From positions 206,526-270,525 of the forward strand of contig NZ_LHVK01000008.1 of the NCBI RefSeq assembly GCF_001269905.1: a stretch of 64,000 nt of DNA, written 5' to 3'. The notes beneath the pieces were generated by a model. The model did not search any database. It was not told the origin of the DNA and saw only the letters and a program-made list of their open reading frames with translations. Shown here one piece after another: positions 33,571 to 42,213 of the stretch. The DNA comes from Pseudomonas corrugata (GTDB lineage Bacteria; Pseudomonadota; Gammaproteobacteria; Pseudomonadales; Pseudomonadaceae). Both the position numbers and the translations under genes were made by a program. The number at the start of each line of letters is the position of its first letter. Position 1 is the first letter of the stretch.

Positions 33571-34526
33571 AACGGCTTGCCCTCGTATTCTCCGGTCAGG
33601 GTCTTGAGGAATTCGACGATCAGCTCCGTGTCGTTCTTCAAGGGTTCACGACCCAACTGGTACTTGAACATCACCTCCACCGCACGCTCGAGGGTCGGTG
33701 CGGAACCGTCGTGGAAATACGGTGCGGTAACGGCCACGTTACGCAGGCTGGGAACCTTGAAGACCTGACGGTCGTCTTCTTCGCCGGTGATGTTGAAACG
33801 ACCCTCATCGACCCGGGTGAGGTTGCCCCGATCTCCGATGTAGTCACCCATGACGCCGAACTTCTGGAACATGTTGCCGCCGATGTTCACGCCTTGGTGG
33901 CAAGCGATGCAGCCGTATTCCTTGAAACGTTGGTAGCCGAACTTTTCCCGGGGGGTGAGGATATCGGTGTTGCCCAGCAGATACTGGTCGAAGCGCGAGT
34001 TGGGCGTCAGCAGCGTGCGCTCGAAATCCGCCAGCGCGCCCTGGATATTCGGTTCGGTGACGCCGTCGGGATAGGCGTTGGCGAAGTCCTTGGCATAACC
34101 CGGGTCATCGGCGATGCGCTTGACCACCGCTTCCCAGGTATTGCCCATTTCCGTGGGGCTGGTCACCACGGCGTGCACCTGGTCTTCCAGGGTATCGACA
34201 CGGCCATCCCAGAACTGGTGGAAGTTCAGGCTGGCATTGAACACGGTAGGGGTATTGACCTCCACCGGCTTGCCATCAAAACCAATGGAAAGCCGTTTGT
34301 CGTCGGCCCCGCCCTTGTCCAGGCGATGGCAACTGGCGCAGGACAGGGTGTTGTTGACCGACAGCCGGGGATCAAAGAACAGCCGTTGGCCCAACTGGAC
34401 GCGCTTGGGGTCCAGGGCCGGAACGGGGGGCAGCGGTTTGAGTGGCTCGTCCAGTGGTGCGGCGTGAGCAGCCACGCCCAAGCCCACGAGCAGGCCGAGA
34501 GCGATTAACAGTCCAGATGACGCCAT
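33567..34526 (-). CDS. Di-haem cytochrome c peroxidase family protein
   Basis: 319 residues with signal peptide (ending AAHA). Two haem c sites, CASCH and CIACH, as in bacterial di-haem peroxidases; NFHQFWDGRVDTLEDQ and VPSLRNVAVTAPYFHDGS are the family's peroxidatic-haem regions. It would reduce H2O2 in the periplasm with electrons from small cytochromes. AAGGAAG lies 7 nt before the ATG. It sits between the GGDEF-EAL gene (36 bp upstream) and the sensor kinase (4-bp overlap), an unusual place for a peroxidase; a sensory role with the kinase is likely by context. Confidence 0.9.
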   Translation of the reverse strand: MASSGLLIALGLLVGLGVAAHAAPLDEPLKPLPPVPALDPKRVQLGQRLFFDPRLSVNNTLSCASCHRLDKGGADDKRLSIGFDGKPVEVNTPTVFNASLNFHQFWDGRVDTLEDQVHAVVTSPTEMGNTWEAVVKRIADDPGYAKDFANAYPDGVTEPNIQGALADFERTLLTPNSRFDQYLLGNTDILTPREKFGYQRFKEYGCIACHQGVNIGGNMFQKFGVMGDYIGDRGNLTRVDEGRFNITGEEDDRQVFKVPSLRNVAVTAPYFHDGSAPTLERAVEVMFKYQLGREPLKNDTELIVEFLKTLTGEYEGKPL

Positions 34527-34562
34527 CGGATGCTTCCTTGAATCTCTTGGTTGAGGGGTATT

Positions 34563-36437
34563 TCACGAAAACGGATTCGGATGTCGTTCCCACTCGACCA
34601 TCCACTGGACAAAGGCTTGCGGCTCGACCGCCTTGCTGAAGTAGTACCCCTGGGCCTCCTCGCACTGGTGGACCTTGAGGAACTCCAGTTGCGCGCGGGT
34701 TTCTACGCCTTCGGCGATGATGTGCAGGTTCAGGCCCTTGCCAAGGTTGATGATGGTGCTCACCAGCTTGGCGTCATTGCTGTCGATGCTCAGGTCACCG
34801 ACGAACGATTGGTCGATCTTCAGCACATCCACCGGAAATTTCTGCAGGTAGCTCAAGCTCGAATAGCCAGTGCCGAAGTCGTCGATGGCCAGCCGGATCC
34901 CCTGTTGCTTGATGGCCTTGAGGATGGCGACGGTGGTATCGATGTTCTGCATCAGCACGCTTTCGGTGATCTCCAGTTCTAACTGTGTCGGATCCAGTCC
35001 CGTTTCCTTGAGGGTGCGGGCGATACCTTCGACGAAACCGCGTTGACGAAAATCGATGGCCGAGACGTTGACCGACAGGTACAGCGGCCGCATGCCCTGG
35101 GCCTGCCAGGCGCAGGCCTGCTGGCAGGCTTCCTGGAGTACCCATTGGCTTAGCGGCACGATCAGCCCGCTGTCCTCGGCCACCGGGATGAAGTCCGATG
35201 GTGGAACCAGCCCGTGACCCGGCCGGTTCCAGCGCACCAGTGCCTCGACGCCGACTACTTTGCCGCTGCGCAAGTCCAGCTTGGGCTGGTAGTGCAGCAC
35301 GAACTCCTTGCGTTGCAAGGCCAGCCGCAAACCGGATTCGATGGTCTGTTGCTGTCGGGCCCGGCGGTTCATGTCTTCGGTGAAAAAACGGTAGTCGTTG
35401 GGGCCGGTTTCCTTGACGTTGCGCATCGCCGTCTCGGCTTTCTTGATCAGCGCCACGGCGTCGAAACCGTCGGCCGGGTACACGCTCACACCCAGGCTCG
35501 CGGTGACGGTCAGGTCATGGCCATCGATGGGTTGGGGCGAGTTGATGGCCGCCAGCAGTTTTTCCGCCACGCCCTTAATCTGTTGCGGGTCGGTGATGTC
35601 TCCCAGCACCACCACGAATTCATCGGAACCGTAGCGAAACACCGAGTCGGATTCACGCACCACCGTCGCCAGCGTGCGGGCCACGCGTTTGAGCATCTCG
35701 TCGCCCACCGGATGACCGAGGGCATTGTTGATGCGCTTGAAGCGATCCAGGCCGATGAACATCACTGCCAGTTGCCGGTCATGGCGCCGGCACTGGGCCA
35801 TGGCCTGGGTCAGGCGATCACCCAGCAGCATGCTGTTGGGCAGCTCGGTGAGCACGTCGTATTGCAGCAAGTGGGACACCTTGAGCAATTCCTGGACCCG
35901 CTCCTCGATCGTGCGCTCCAGGCTGCGCATTTTTCTCGCCGCATCCTGGGCCAGCTGCCATTTCCAGGTCATGGCACTGGCCATCTGGCGGATCTCCAGA
36001 GTGTCGAAGGGTTTTTTCAGGATCAGCAGTTGATCGTCGAACTCGATGCGTTCGGACATGGTTTCCCAGGTGTAATCCGAGAAGGCTGTGCACAAGGCGA
36101 TTTGCAGCCGCGGGTCGGCTTGCCACAAACGCTCGATGGTCTGCAGGCCGTCCCAGCCCGGCGGCATGCGCATGTCGGCGAACACCAGCGCATAGGGCTG
36201 GCCTTCGGCCTGGGCGCGCTTGACCAGCTCCAGGGCTTCTTCGCCCTGATAGGCCGAGTCGATCTGGAATTGCAGTCGGTTGACCTGGGGCGTTCCGAAC
36301 AACAGGCTCTCGGTATCGTCCAGCGAATCATCGCTGCCGCTGCCGGGGCTGAGGATCTTGCGGAAGTCCTGATGGATGGCCGGTGTATCGTCCACCACCA
36401 GGATCCGCCGGTTGGCAGGTACCGACATGGGGTTCAT
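34563..36437 (-). CDS. REC-GGDEF-EAL protein with degenerate GGDEF; likely c-di-GMP phosphodiesterase
   Basis: 624 residues. REC domain (NRRILVVDDTPAIHQDFRKI; Asp in FADMRMPPGWDG), coiled linker, GGDEF domain and EAL domain. The GGDEF motif reads GSDEF at 270-274, so cyclase activity is doubtful. The EAL domain keeps EAL at 398-400 (GVEALVRWNRP), ITESVLM, DDFGTGYSSL, KIDQSFV and AEGVE, all metal and catalytic residues, so c-di-GMP breakdown is expected. Overlaps the next upstream gene by 4 bp. It complements the protein at 36434, which has the opposite defect. Confidence 0.92.
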   Translation of the reverse strand: MNPMSVPANRRILVVDDTPAIHQDFRKILSPGSGSDDSLDDTESLLFGTPQVNRLQFQIDSAYQGEEALELVKRAQAEGQPYALVFADMRMPPGWDGLQTIERLWQADPRLQIALCTAFSDYTWETMSERIEFDDQLLILKKPFDTLEIRQMASAMTWKWQLAQDAARKMRSLERTIEERVQELLKVSHLLQYDVLTELPNSMLLGDRLTQAMAQCRRHDRQLAVMFIGLDRFKRINNALGHPVGDEMLKRVARTLATVVRESDSVFRYGSDEFVVVLGDITDPQQIKGVAEKLLAAINSPQPIDGHDLTVTASLGVSVYPADGFDAVALIKKAETAMRNVKETGPNDYRFFTEDMNRRARQQQTIESGLRLALQRKEFVLHYQPKLDLRSGKVVGVEALVRWNRPGHGLVPPSDFIPVAEDSGLIVPLSQWVLQEACQQACAWQAQGMRPLYLSVNVSAIDFRQRGFVEGIARTLKETGLDPTQLELEITESVLMQNIDTTVAILKAIKQQGIRLAIDDFGTGYSSLSYLQKFPVDVLKIDQSFVGDLSIDSNDAKLVSTIINLGKGLNLHIIAEGVETRAQLEFLKVHQCEEAQGYYFSKAVEPQAFVQWMVEWERHPNPFS

Positions 36438-38725
36438 GGGTTGCTCTCCGATAGCTGGCTCGCCGGCCGGGTCCAGTGATCCTCCACGGGAATGATGGTG
36501 CCGGCCTTGAGCAGCGCGGCGGCCTGGCCGCTGTCCACCACCGTGCTGAAGTAGTGCCCCTGGGCTTGCATCTCTCCGCCGGTGGACATCAGTGTGGTGC
36601 GCTGTTCCTGGGTCTCGACGCCCTCGGCGATGATGCCGATGCCCACGTCCCGGGCAAAGTTGATGATCGCGCGCAAGGTCATGGCGTTGTCAGGGTCGTC
36701 GTTGGCGCTGTCGAGCAGGCGCTGGGCGAGCTTGAGGTGATTGACCCGATAGGTCTTGAGGTAATCGAATGAGGAATATTCGGTGCCGAAATCATCGATG
36801 GCCACCTGTACCCCCAGTTCACACAGGCGCGGCAGTACGTCGTTGTGGGTCCACTTGGTCTGGGCGAGGGTGGCTTCGGTGACATCGAAACGCAGGTCCC
36901 AGGGGGCCAGCTCCCAGCGGGCCGTGGTACGCAGGACATCGTAGATCAGCTCCGGCCCGGTCTTGAGCTGGGCCAGGGACAGGTCGATGGCAATCACCGG
37001 GGGCGCCATGCCCTGGTCGCGCCACTGGCGCATCTGTTGGCAGGCCTGATCCAGTACCCAATGCCCGAGGGCAATGATGAGCCCGGTTTTTTCGGCCGCC
37101 GGCATGAACACCGACGGCTCCAGCCAGCCGCGCTCGGGGTGCTTCCAGCGTACCTGCACACCCATGCCCAGGATTTTTCCGGTGCCGAGGTCGACTTCCG
37201 GCAGGTAATGCAGGTGCAATTCGTGGTTCTCGATGGCCTGACGCAGGTCGTTGGTCAGGGTGACCCGGTCCGTCACCTCCTGGTTGATCTCCTCGTTATG
37301 GAAGTGGTACTGGTTGCGGCCTTTTTCCTTGGAGCGATACAGGGCCATATCGGACTGGGCCATCAGGCTGTCGGCACTCTGGCTCTGGGGGGTGTACAGC
37401 GCGATGCCGATGCTTACGGAGATCCGCACATCGTTGCCGTCCAGGGAGTAGGGCGCCATCAAGGTATCGCGGATCTTGGCGGCCAGAGCGGCGCACTGGG
37501 TCGGTTCGTGGACATCCAGTTGCAGGATTGCGAACTCGTCACCGCCCAGGCGCGCGACCACGTCGTTTTCCCGGGTACAGCCCTTGATGCGCGTGGAGAC
37601 CTCCTGCAACAGCAGGTCGCCGATGGGATGGCCCAGGGTGTCGTTGATCCGCTTGAAATGGTCCAGGTCCAGGTAGAACATCGCAAACGGTGCTGCCCCC
37701 CGGCGAGCCGCGGCGAAGGCCTGGTGCAGGCGCTCGATCACCGTGGCGCGGTTGGCCAGCCCGGTGAGGCCGTCGGTACGGGCCAGCAGGGCGATTTTTT
37801 CCTCGGCCACCTTGCGCTCGGTGATGTCGAGGATGATGCCCTCCACCTCCAGCAGTTGGCCCTGCTCGTTGCGTACCGGGATATAGCGGTTCTCCACCCA
37901 GCGGAACGCGCCGTCGCCGGTGAGCATGCGGAACTCGATGGAAGCCCCCGCCGTATCGCGATCCAGCACGCGAACCATGGCCTGGTCGATCTTGGCCTGG
38001 TCGTCGGGGTGGATCAGCGCTTGCGCCCATTCCGGTGAGTTGACCAGTTGCGCCGCGACATGGCCGAACTTGGTGATGTTGTGAGAAATGTACATCAACG
38101 GGAAGGGCGGTTCGCCGCGCAGGCGATAAAGGATGGTCGGGCTGTTCTGCACAATGATGTTGGCGTCGGCCAGTTCCCGGGTGCGCTTCTCCACCGCCTG
38201 TTCGAGCATGTCCATCTTCAGCGCCGCGTCTTCGGTCATCTGCCATTTGACGGTCAGGGTGCTGGCCATCTGGCGAATCTCGATGGCGTCGAAGGGCTTT
38301 TTCAGGATGAGCAGGCGGTCGCCCAGCTCCAGGCGCTCAGCGATGTCTTCCCAGGAGTAATCCGAGTAAGCGGTGCACAGCGCGACTTGCAGCTTGGGGT
38401 CGGCGCGCCACAGCCTTTCGATGGTTTCCAGGCCGTCCCAGCCAGGGGGCATGCGCATGTCGATGAAGGCCATGGCATAGGGCTGCCCCTGGGCCAGCGC
38501 TGTCTCGACCTTGTTCAGGGCTTCCATGCCCTGGAACGCCGAGTCGAGCACGAAACTCTGAGTGGTGACCGCAACCGGCGCGCCGAACAGGGCCTCTTCG
38601 GCACTGCTCAGATAGTCTTCGGCGAGTGCCTGGGGACTGAGGATCTTTCGAAAATCTTCATGGATCGTCAGGGTGTCGTCGACGATCAGGATCCGCCGAT
38701 TGGCTCTCTCCAGGGGCAGGCTCAT
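36434..38725 (-). CDS. REC-PAS-GGDEF-EAL protein with degenerate EAL; likely diguanylate cyclase
   Basis: 763 residues. REC ([20 protein letters not shown]), coiled coil, PAS domain (about 190-300; FRWVENRYIPVRNEQGQ), GGDEF domain and EAL domain. The GGDEF motif is intact at 394-398 (ARLGGDEFAIL) with an upstream DHFKRINDTLGH. The EAL signature is GVQ at 522-524, DDFGTEYSS replaces DDFGTGYSS, and the KxD Lys/Asp region reads HLKLAQRLL, so phosphodiesterase activity is very unlikely. It should make c-di-GMP under REC and PAS control. First gene of the minus-strand operon; divergent from 38952. Confidence 0.92.
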   Translation of the reverse strand: MSLPLERANRRILIVDDTLTIHEDFRKILSPQALAEDYLSSAEEALFGAPVAVTTQSFVLDSAFQGMEALNKVETALAQGQPYAMAFIDMRMPPGWDGLETIERLWRADPKLQVALCTAYSDYSWEDIAERLELGDRLLILKKPFDAIEIRQMASTLTVKWQMTEDAALKMDMLEQAVEKRTRELADANIIVQNSPTILYRLRGEPPFPLMYISHNITKFGHVAAQLVNSPEWAQALIHPDDQAKIDQAMVRVLDRDTAGASIEFRMLTGDGAFRWVENRYIPVRNEQGQLLEVEGIILDITERKVAEEKIALLARTDGLTGLANRATVIERLHQAFAAARRGAAPFAMFYLDLDHFKRINDTLGHPIGDLLLQEVSTRIKGCTRENDVVARLGGDEFAILQLDVHEPTQCAALAAKIRDTLMAPYSLDGNDVRISVSIGIALYTPQSQSADSLMAQSDMALYRSKEKGRNQYHFHNEEINQEVTDRVTLTNDLRQAIENHELHLHYLPEVDLGTGKILGMGVQVRWKHPERGWLEPSVFMPAAEKTGLIIALGHWVLDQACQQMRQWRDQGMAPPVIAIDLSLAQLKTGPELIYDVLRTTARWELAPWDLRFDVTEATLAQTKWTHNDVLPRLCELGVQVAIDDFGTEYSSFDYLKTYRVNHLKLAQRLLDSANDDPDNAMTLRAIINFARDVGIGIIAEGVETQEQRTTLMSTGGEMQAQGHYFSTVVDSGQAAALLKAGTIIPVEDHWTRPASQLSESNP

Positions 38726-38951
38726 GGCCGTGCACCGAGGTGATGCTGACTACAGAACCGTGGGTACATCTGATATCCCTTTCGCTGGCATGAGTATTCT
38801 GGCCGGTACTTGGCCCTTCATGGGGTACAGCATAGTCGTCTGATCGGGATGCGCTCGGTCAGTAGTGGCAAATCGTGCTGAAATTCATGCAATCTACTAG
38901 CCTGTCATGTGGGGGTAAGGTAGAACGGTTTTCGTCTTATAGGAGGGGGTA

Positions 38952-40322
38952 ATGATGGAAGATCAGTCGCCGGGCGTTCCGGTTACGAAGCCGACGGTGC
39001 TGTTGGTCGATGACGAAGAGTCGATTCTCAACAGCCTGCGTCGGTTGTTGCGTAGCCAACCCTATGAAATCCTGCTGGCCGATAGCGGTGCCAAGGCCTT
39101 GGAAATCCTCAAGGAGCGGCCGGTCGACCTGGTGATGACCGACGCGCGCATGCCCAATATGGACGGTGCGACGCTGCTGGCACAAATCCGCAAGCTCTAT
39201 CCATCGACCCTGCGTATCCTGCTCACCGGCTATGCCGACGTGGACATGATGACCAAGGCCATCAACGAGGGGCAGCTCTACCGCTACCTCAGCAAGCCCT
39301 GGAACGATGACGAGCTGGTGCAGGCCCTGCGCCAGGCCTTGGCCCACCAGCATTCCGAAAGCGAACGCCAGCGCCTCGAAGCGCTGAACCGCGAGCAGAA
39401 CCAGCAACTCAAGACCCTCAACGCCACCCTGGAAAAGCGCGTGGCGTCACGTACCGCCGAGCTGCAGCAGACCGCCGACATGCTCGATCTGGCCTATGAG
39501 GAGCTCAAGCGCAGCTATGTGACCGGCACCGAGGTGTTCTCGCTGATTGCCAACCTGCGCCTGCCCAAGGCCAAACAGACCAACCGGCAGATCATCGAGC
39601 TGATCCGGGTCTACAGTCGGCTGCACTTTCTCGACGAGTCCACCGACCGCGACCTGACCATGGCCGCCGCGCTCTACAATATCGGCAAGCTGAGCTGGAC
39701 CGATAACATGATGACCACGCCGGCAGACATGCTGCACCATCACGAACTCGAGCTGTACCGGGCCTATCCGAAGCAGAGCGAATCGTTGTTGATGACCCTG
39801 GATCCGATGAAAGACGCGGCGCGCATCATTCTTCATCACCAGGAGCGCTGGGACGGCAGCGGCTTCCCGGATCACCTCAAGGGCGAGGCGATCCCCTTCG
39901 GCTCGCGGCTGTTGAAACTGGCGGTGGATTTCATCGAACTGCAACGCGGGCTGATCCTCGAGCGGCAGATGAATAGCGACGAGGCGTTGGTCTACATCCG
40001 CAATTATGCCGGCAAGCTGTACGATCCCGGGATGGTGGAGGACTTCATCAAGGCCTGTGCCGAATACCTGGAGGACGTGACCCTGTCCGACCCGACGGTG
40101 AAGGTCATGTCCACCCGTGAACTGGCGGCCGGCATGCTCCTGGCCCGTAACCTAAACGCCGACAATGGCATGCTGTTGCTAAATGCCGGCAAAGTGTTGA
40201 GCGGCCCGTTGGTGGAGAAACTCATCGCCTTCGAAGCGATGGAAGGAGCCCGGTACAGTGTATTCGTCAAGATCCCCGAGGAAGAATTGGATCCTTCGGC
40301 GCCGAAGCCGATGTTGGGGTGA
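38952..40322 (+). CDS. REC-HD-GYP-like response regulator with degenerate HD motif
   Basis: 456 residues. A RpfG-type REC domain (TVLLVDDEESILNSLRRLLR; Asp in VMTDARMPNMDG; LSKPW), a coiled coil, then an HD-GYP-like domain. The HD pair is replaced by Tyr242-Asn243 (AALYNIGKL), while HHQERWDGSGFP keeps the later His residues and a GFP variant of GYP. c-di-GMP hydrolysis is therefore doubtful; binding is possible. The C-terminal 100 residues (STRELAAGMLLARNLNADNG) form another common RpfG-like extension. AGGAGG precedes two adjacent ATGs (38952, 38955); spacing slightly favours the second. Confidence 0.88.
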   Translation: MMEDQSPGVPVTKPTVLLVDDEESILNSLRRLLRSQPYEILLADSGAKALEILKERPVDLVMTDARMPNMDGATLLAQIRKLYPSTLRILLTGYADVDMMTKAINEGQLYRYLSKPWNDDELVQALRQALAHQHSESERQRLEALNREQNQQLKTLNATLEKRVASRTAELQQTADMLDLAYEELKRSYVTGTEVFSLIANLRLPKAKQTNRQIIELIRVYSRLHFLDESTDRDLTMAAALYNIGKLSWTDNMMTTPADMLHHHELELYRAYPKQSESLLMTLDPMKDAARIILHHQERWDGSGFPDHLKGEAIPFGSRLLKLAVDFIELQRGLILERQMNSDEALVYIRNYAGKLYDPGMVEDFIKACAEYLEDVTLSDPTVKVMSTRELAAGMLLARNLNADNGMLLLNAGKVLSGPLVEKLIAFEAMEGARYSVFVKIPEEELDPSAPKPMLG

Positions 40323-40352
40323 TCCAAGCCTGACTGGCGACTCGAATCCCCC

Positions 40353-40441
40353 TGTGGGAGCGAGCCTGCTCGCGAAAGCGGCGTATCAGCTGTTGAGCAG
40401 TTGACTGACACACCGCCTTCGCGAGCAGGCTCGCTCCCACA
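40353..40441. repeat. REPIN, family A
   Basis: TGTGGGAGCGAGCCTGCTCG and its inverted copy ending at 40441, with about 45 bp between. It follows the HD-GYP gene and precedes the NUDIX-LysE-GNAT operon. Confidence 0.9.
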
Positions 40442-40536
40442 GGGATTGGTGTTGCCTGTGCAAGTGGGGCAGGCTTTGCTCCAGCCTCTGTGGTCTGTAA
40501 TCTCCCCCGGCATTTTTCCGCCAAGGCCGATCATCC

Positions 40537-40965
40537 ATGACCACTCCCCTCATCCACATCGCCGCCGCCCTGCTGATCGGGCCGGACGGTCGAACCCTGC
40601 TGGTGCGCAAGCGCGGTACGCGGGCCTTCATGCAGCCGGGCGGCAAGATCGAGCCCCATGAGCAACCGGTCCAGGCCCTGGCCCGGGAGCTGGAAGAAGA
40701 GCTGGGGCTGACAATCGATCCGGCACAGGCTCGCTACCTGGGCCCGTTCAGCGCGCCGGCCGCCAACGAGCCGGGCTTTGTTGTCCAGGCTGAGGTGTTT
40801 CTGTTGACCATCGACACCGCGGTTCTCCCCGCTGCCGAAATTGAAGAGGTTCGCTGGATCGACCCGGCCGGTGACGGCGGGTTGCCGCTGGCTCCGTTGA
40901 CAGGTGAGGTGATTCTGCCGTTTTATCGGACTACAGACCTTTCGAACCCAAGCCTCAAGGATTGA
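40537..40965 (+). CDS. NUDIX hydrolase (MutT-like)
   Basis: 142 residues made of one NUDIX domain. The box is intact: GGKIEPHEQPVQALARELEE followed by ELGL. The N-terminal strand LLVRKRGTRAFMQPGGK is typical of small MutT-like enzymes that sanitise nucleotides; the substrate is unknown. Only 3 bp separate it from the LysE gene, so the three genes 40537-42101 form an operon. Confidence 0.87.
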   Translation: MTTPLIHIAAALLIGPDGRTLLVRKRGTRAFMQPGGKIEPHEQPVQALARELEEELGLTIDPAQARYLGPFSAPAANEPGFVVQAEVFLLTIDTAVLPAAEIEEVRWIDPAGDGGLPLAPLTGEVILPFYRTTDLSNPSLKD

Positions 40966-40968
40966 CAC

Positions 40969-41607
40969 ATGATTCCCTTGCCGGACCTGCTGGTTTTTGC
41001 CGCTGCCGCGTTACTGATGGTCCTCACGCCCGGCCCGAACATGATCTATCTGATTTCCCGTTCGATCTGCCAGGGCCGTAAGGCCGGCGTGATTTCCTTG
41101 CTGGGGGTGGTGGCGGGGTTCTTTGTGCACGTGTTGGCGGCCGCGGCGGGGCTGACAGCGGTTTTCCTGGCCGTGCCCATGGCCTATGAAGTCCTGAAGT
41201 GGGTCGGTGCGCTGTACCTGTTGTGGCTGGCCTGGCAGGCCGTAAAACCAGGTGCGCGTTCGCCGTTCCAGGCACAGTCGTTGCCCGCGGACTCGACGCG
41301 CAAGCTGATCACCATGGGCTTTCTCACCAGTGCCCTGAATCCGAAGATCGCGGTGTTCTACCTGTCGGTATTTCCCCAGTTCATCAGCCCGGAGCATGGG
41401 TCGCTGTTCACCCAGAGCCTGATCCTCGGGCTGACCCAGATCAGCGTCAGTTTCAGCGTCAACCTGCTGATTGCACTGTTCGCTGCCGGCATTGCTTCGT
41501 GGTTCGTTCATAACCCCACCTGGCTGGCGCTGCAGCGTTATTTCATGGGTTTTGTGCTGGGCGCGCTGGCGCTGCGGCTGATGCTTGAGCAACGGCGGGC
41601 CGCATGA
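40969..41607 (+). CDS. LysE family translocator (RhtB-type)
   Basis: 212 residues with six hydrophobic segments. TPGPNMIYLISRSICQGRKA near the N-terminus and GFLTSALNPKIAVFYLSVFP are the LysE/RhtB signatures. It exports an amino acid or related metabolite through the inner membrane. The stop overlaps the next start (ATGA). Confidence 0.9.
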   Translation: MIPLPDLLVFAAAALLMVLTPGPNMIYLISRSICQGRKAGVISLLGVVAGFFVHVLAAAAGLTAVFLAVPMAYEVLKWVGALYLLWLAWQAVKPGARSPFQAQSLPADSTRKLITMGFLTSALNPKIAVFYLSVFPQFISPEHGSLFTQSLILGLTQISVSFSVNLLIALFAAGIASWFVHNPTWLALQRYFMGFVLGALALRLMLEQRRAA

Positions 41608-42101
41608 GCATCCGGCGGCTGCGGGCCGGCGATGCACCGGCTTATCGCGAGCTGATGCTCCAGGCCTATGGGTTGCATCCGCAGGCTTTCACCTCCAGCG
41701 TCAGCGAGCGGGCGACGATGCCCATGAACTGGTGGGAGTCTCGCCTGACCAGCCGGTTCGATGTGGTGCTGGGGGCATTCGTCGAGGATGAACTGGCCGG
41801 TATCGTCGGCCTGGCCCTCGAACCCCGGCAGAAAGCCCGACACAAGGCGACGTTGTTTGGCATGTACGTCGTCGATGCCCATCGTCACCATGGGCTTGGC
41901 CAGCAACTGCTGGAGGCCGCGCTTGACGAAGCCCGTCGCCATACCTTCCTGCGCCTGGTGCAATTGACCGTCACCGCGGGTAACGATCCGGCGCTCAAGC
42001 TCTACCAACGCTGCGGTTTCGTGCTCTACGGCCTGGAGCCGATGGCGATACGGGTGGATGACGAGTATTTCGACAAGATCCATATGTGGCGCGAGCTCTG
42101 A
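41604..42101 (+). CDS. GNAT family N-acetyltransferase
   Basis: 165 residues. The acetyl-CoA pyrophosphate loop lies in MYVVDAHRHHGLGQQLLEAA (motif A), followed by QLTVTAGNDPALKLYQRCGF (motif B). The acetylated substrate is unknown; pairing with an exporter suggests a small amine or amino acid. Translationally coupled to the LysE gene. Confidence 0.9.
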   Translation: MSIRRLRAGDAPAYRELMLQAYGLHPQAFTSSVSERATMPMNWWESRLTSRFDVVLGAFVEDELAGIVGLALEPRQKARHKATLFGMYVVDAHRHHGLGQQLLEAALDEARRHTFLRLVQLTVTAGNDPALKLYQRCGFVLYGLEPMAIRVDDEYFDKIHMWREL

Positions 42102-42107
42102 GGCGCC

Positions 42108-42199
42108 ATCGCGAGCAGGCTCGCTCCCACATTTGGATGTGTGTGCATACAGACAGTGAGGCCAACGCAGCCCCTGTGGGAGCGAGCCTGCTCGCGATA
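42108..42199. repeat. REPIN, family A, opposite arm order
   Basis: Here the inverted half comes first (ATCGCGAGCAGGCTCGCTCC) and the forward half last (TGTGGGAGCGAGCCTGCTCG). It lies between the convergent GNAT and metR genes. Confidence 0.88.
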
Positions 42200-42213
42200 G
42201 CGGCGCCCCGGTA

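Noticed and set aside
31801..33768. Long plus-strand open frame opposite the sensor kinase
   Set aside because: Antisense shadow of a kinase with all motifs in place; no ribosome-binding site.
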